DNA of 42,039 nt from Lachnospiraceae bacterium (GTDB lineage: Bacteria > Bacillota > Clostridia > Lachnospirales > Lachnospiraceae): the NCBI GenBank assembly GCA_017617395.1, contig JAFZWG010000089.1, positions 1 to 42,039 on the forward strand, read 5' to 3'. Position 1 is the first letter of the stretch. Each line of letters opens with the position of its first letter. The notes beneath the pieces are model-generated. The model saw only the letters and a list, made by a program, of their open reading frames with translations. It searched no databases and was not told the origin of the DNA. This document shows, one piece after another, positions 40,849-42,039 of the stretch. Made by a program: the position numbers and the translations under genes.

Positions 40849-42039
40849 ATGAGCAAATCGATCGATACAATGTCTGTCAACGCCATCCGCGTGCTTGCGG
40901 CTGACGCGATCCAGAAGGCGAAGTCCGGTCATCCGGGTCTTCCGCTCGGCTCGGCTGCTGTTGCGTACGAGCTGTGGGCAAAGCATATGAAGCACAATCC
41001 GGCCAATCCCGATTGGGCGAACCGCGACCGGTTCATCCTTTCCGGCGGCCATGGTTCGACGCTTCTGTACTCCCTTCTTCACCTGTTCGGCTACGGCCTG
41101 ACGAAGGAGGATATGATGCAGTTCCGTCAGGACGGCTCCCTGACCCCGGGTCATCCGGAGTATCGCCACACCAAGGGTGTTGAGGCGACGACGGGACCTC
41201 TCGGCGCAGGTATGGGTATGGCTGTCGGTATGGCGATGGCTGAGGCTCACCTCGCTGCGAAGTTCAACAAGCCCGGCTATCCGGTTGTTGATCATTTTAC
41301 GTATGTTCTCGGCGGCGACGGCTGCATGATGGAGGGTGTTTCCTACGAGGCAATGTCCCTTGCCGGCACGCTCGGCCTTTCCAAGCTGATCGTATTCTAC
41401 GACAGCAACAAGATCAGTATCGAGGGCAACACGGACATTGCATTTACCGAGGATGTTCAGGCGAGATTCCGCGCGATGGGATTCCAGACGCTTGTTGTTG
41501 AGGACGGCAACAACCTCGAGGAGATCGCTGCTGCGATCGAGGCTGCCAAGGCTGAGACGACGAAGCCTTCCATGATCACCGTGAAGACGCAGATCGGTTA
41601 CGGCTGCCCGGCAAAGCAGGGCAAGGCGTCCGCACACGGCGAGCCTCTCGGTGAGGAAAATGTTGCAGCCATGAAGGAGTTCCTCGGATGGCCTTCGCAG
41701 GAAGCATTTTTCGTGCCTGAGGAAGTTTATGACAACTACAAGGCCCTTGCGGCAGAGCACGCAAAGGATGAGGAGGCTTGGAACAAGCTCTTCGCAGACT
41801 ACTGCGCAAAATTCCCGGAGATGAAGAAGGCTTGGGACGACGAGTTCAACATGGACATCGCAAAGCCGCTCATCGACGATGCCGAGTATTGGGCTTATGA
41901 GGAGAAGGCAGACGCTACGAGAAACCTCGGCGGCTGGGCTCTCAACAAGCTTAAGAATAAGGTTCCGAACCTGATCGGCGGTTCCGCTGACCTCGCTCCG
42001 TCCAACAAGACGGCGATGAAGGAGATCGCGGACTTCAGC
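40849..42039 (+). CDS. tkt: Transketolase, 3' end cut by window edge
   Basis: The first 397 residues of a full-length-type transketolase, the thiamine-diphosphate enzyme that moves two-carbon units in the pentose phosphate pathway. Landmarks are KSGHPGLPLG, RFILSGGHGS, TTGPLGAG, and the cofactor-binding GDGCMMEGVSYEA followed by LIVFYDSNKISIEG. The second half (the pyrimidine-binding and C-terminal domains) begins near GGSADLAPSN and continues outside the window. GGAGG (40834-40838) lies 10 nt before ATG 40849. Codon use is that of a highly expressed housekeeping gene. Confidence 0.95.
   Translation, partial: MSKSIDTMSVNAIRVLAADAIQKAKSGHPGLPLGSAAVAYELWAKHMKHNPANPDWANRDRFILSGGHGSTLLYSLLHLFGYGLTKEDMMQFRQDGSLTPGHPEYRHTKGVEATTGPLGAGMGMAVGMAMAEAHLAAKFNKPGYPVVDHFTYVLGGDGCMMEGVSYEAMSLAGTLGLSKLIVFYDSNKISIEGNTDIAFTEDVQARFRAMGFQTLVVEDGNNLEEIAAAIEAAKAETTKPSMITVKTQIGYGCPAKQGKASAHGEPLGEENVAAMKEFLGWPSQEAFFVPEEVYDNYKALAAEHAKDEEAWNKLFADYCAKFPEMKKAWDDEFNMDIAKPLIDDAEYWAYEEKADATRNLGGWALNKLKNKVPNLIGGSADLAPSNKTAMKEIADFS

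Noticed and set aside
39988-41760. 590-aa minus-strand ORF spanning the ABC ATPase and transketolase
   Set aside because: It runs across two clear plus-strand genes and the palindrome between them; composition is that of an antisense shadow.

Overview
The window looks like chromosome from an anaerobic Firmicute of the class Clostridia, most like the Lachnospiraceae. The reasons are the large Gram-positive-type SRP RNA with an Alu domain, Gram-positive lipoprotein and Sec signals, strong AGGAGG ribosome sites, TTG starts and clostridial-style repeats. Genus cannot be told from sequence alone. Core genes are GC-rich; the exopolysaccharide (EPS) genes at about 4.86-10.6 kb and 12.5-18.9 kb are visibly AT-richer, as expected for a transferred or fast-diversifying surface-sugar locus.

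Layout. 1-236: 3' part of SRP RNA. 283-4624: an acidic TPR protein, murA and metK. 4856-10594: two GT2 glycosyltransferases, a pyruvyl transferase-like protein, a Wzx-type flippase and a radical SAM protein, closed by a strong terminator. 10815-12431: a GC-rich beta-CASP metallo-beta-lactamase nuclease that splits the EPS region. 12508-18940: a Wzy/ligase-like protein, a fused initiating sugar-phosphate transferase plus DUF4422 protein, the two halves of a COG5610-like protein as separate genes and a third GT2, closed by a bidirectional terminator. 19079-24453 (minus strand): two tandem paralogous lipoproteins, a YbhN/UPF0104 membrane protein and prfC. 24698-24901: a 67-aa membrane protein. 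25002-27743 (minus): a 913-aa STT3-like oligosaccharyltransferase. 27744-28413: no gene, but several inverted repeats. 28414-31650: MATE transporter and GH51 arabinofuranosidase. 31895-36158: a secreted RHS protein with a C-terminal caspase-like candidate toxin domain, then two paralogous small membrane proteins that could be immunity proteins. 36210-36641 (minus): Fur-family regulator. 36931-40635: a lactococcin-972-like bacteriocin operon (Trp-rich secreted precursor, membrane-anchored protein, large permease, ABC ATPase). 40849-end: transketolase, running off the window.

The most notable signal is a shared promoter architecture upstream of three separate transcription units: the 67-aa membrane protein, the RHS toxin operon and the bacteriocin operon. 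Each carries two copies of TCGTTCATC with a period of exactly 20 bp. The second copy starts exactly 18 bp before a weak -35 element, which is followed by a -10 at 17-18 bp. Paired direct repeats two helical turns apart next to a weak -35 are the hallmark of LytTR-type response regulators that control bacteriocin and quorum-sensing regulons. I infer a co-regulated interbacterial-antagonism regulon whose regulator lies outside this window. The EPS genes and the STT3 protein may form a separate surface-glycan theme.
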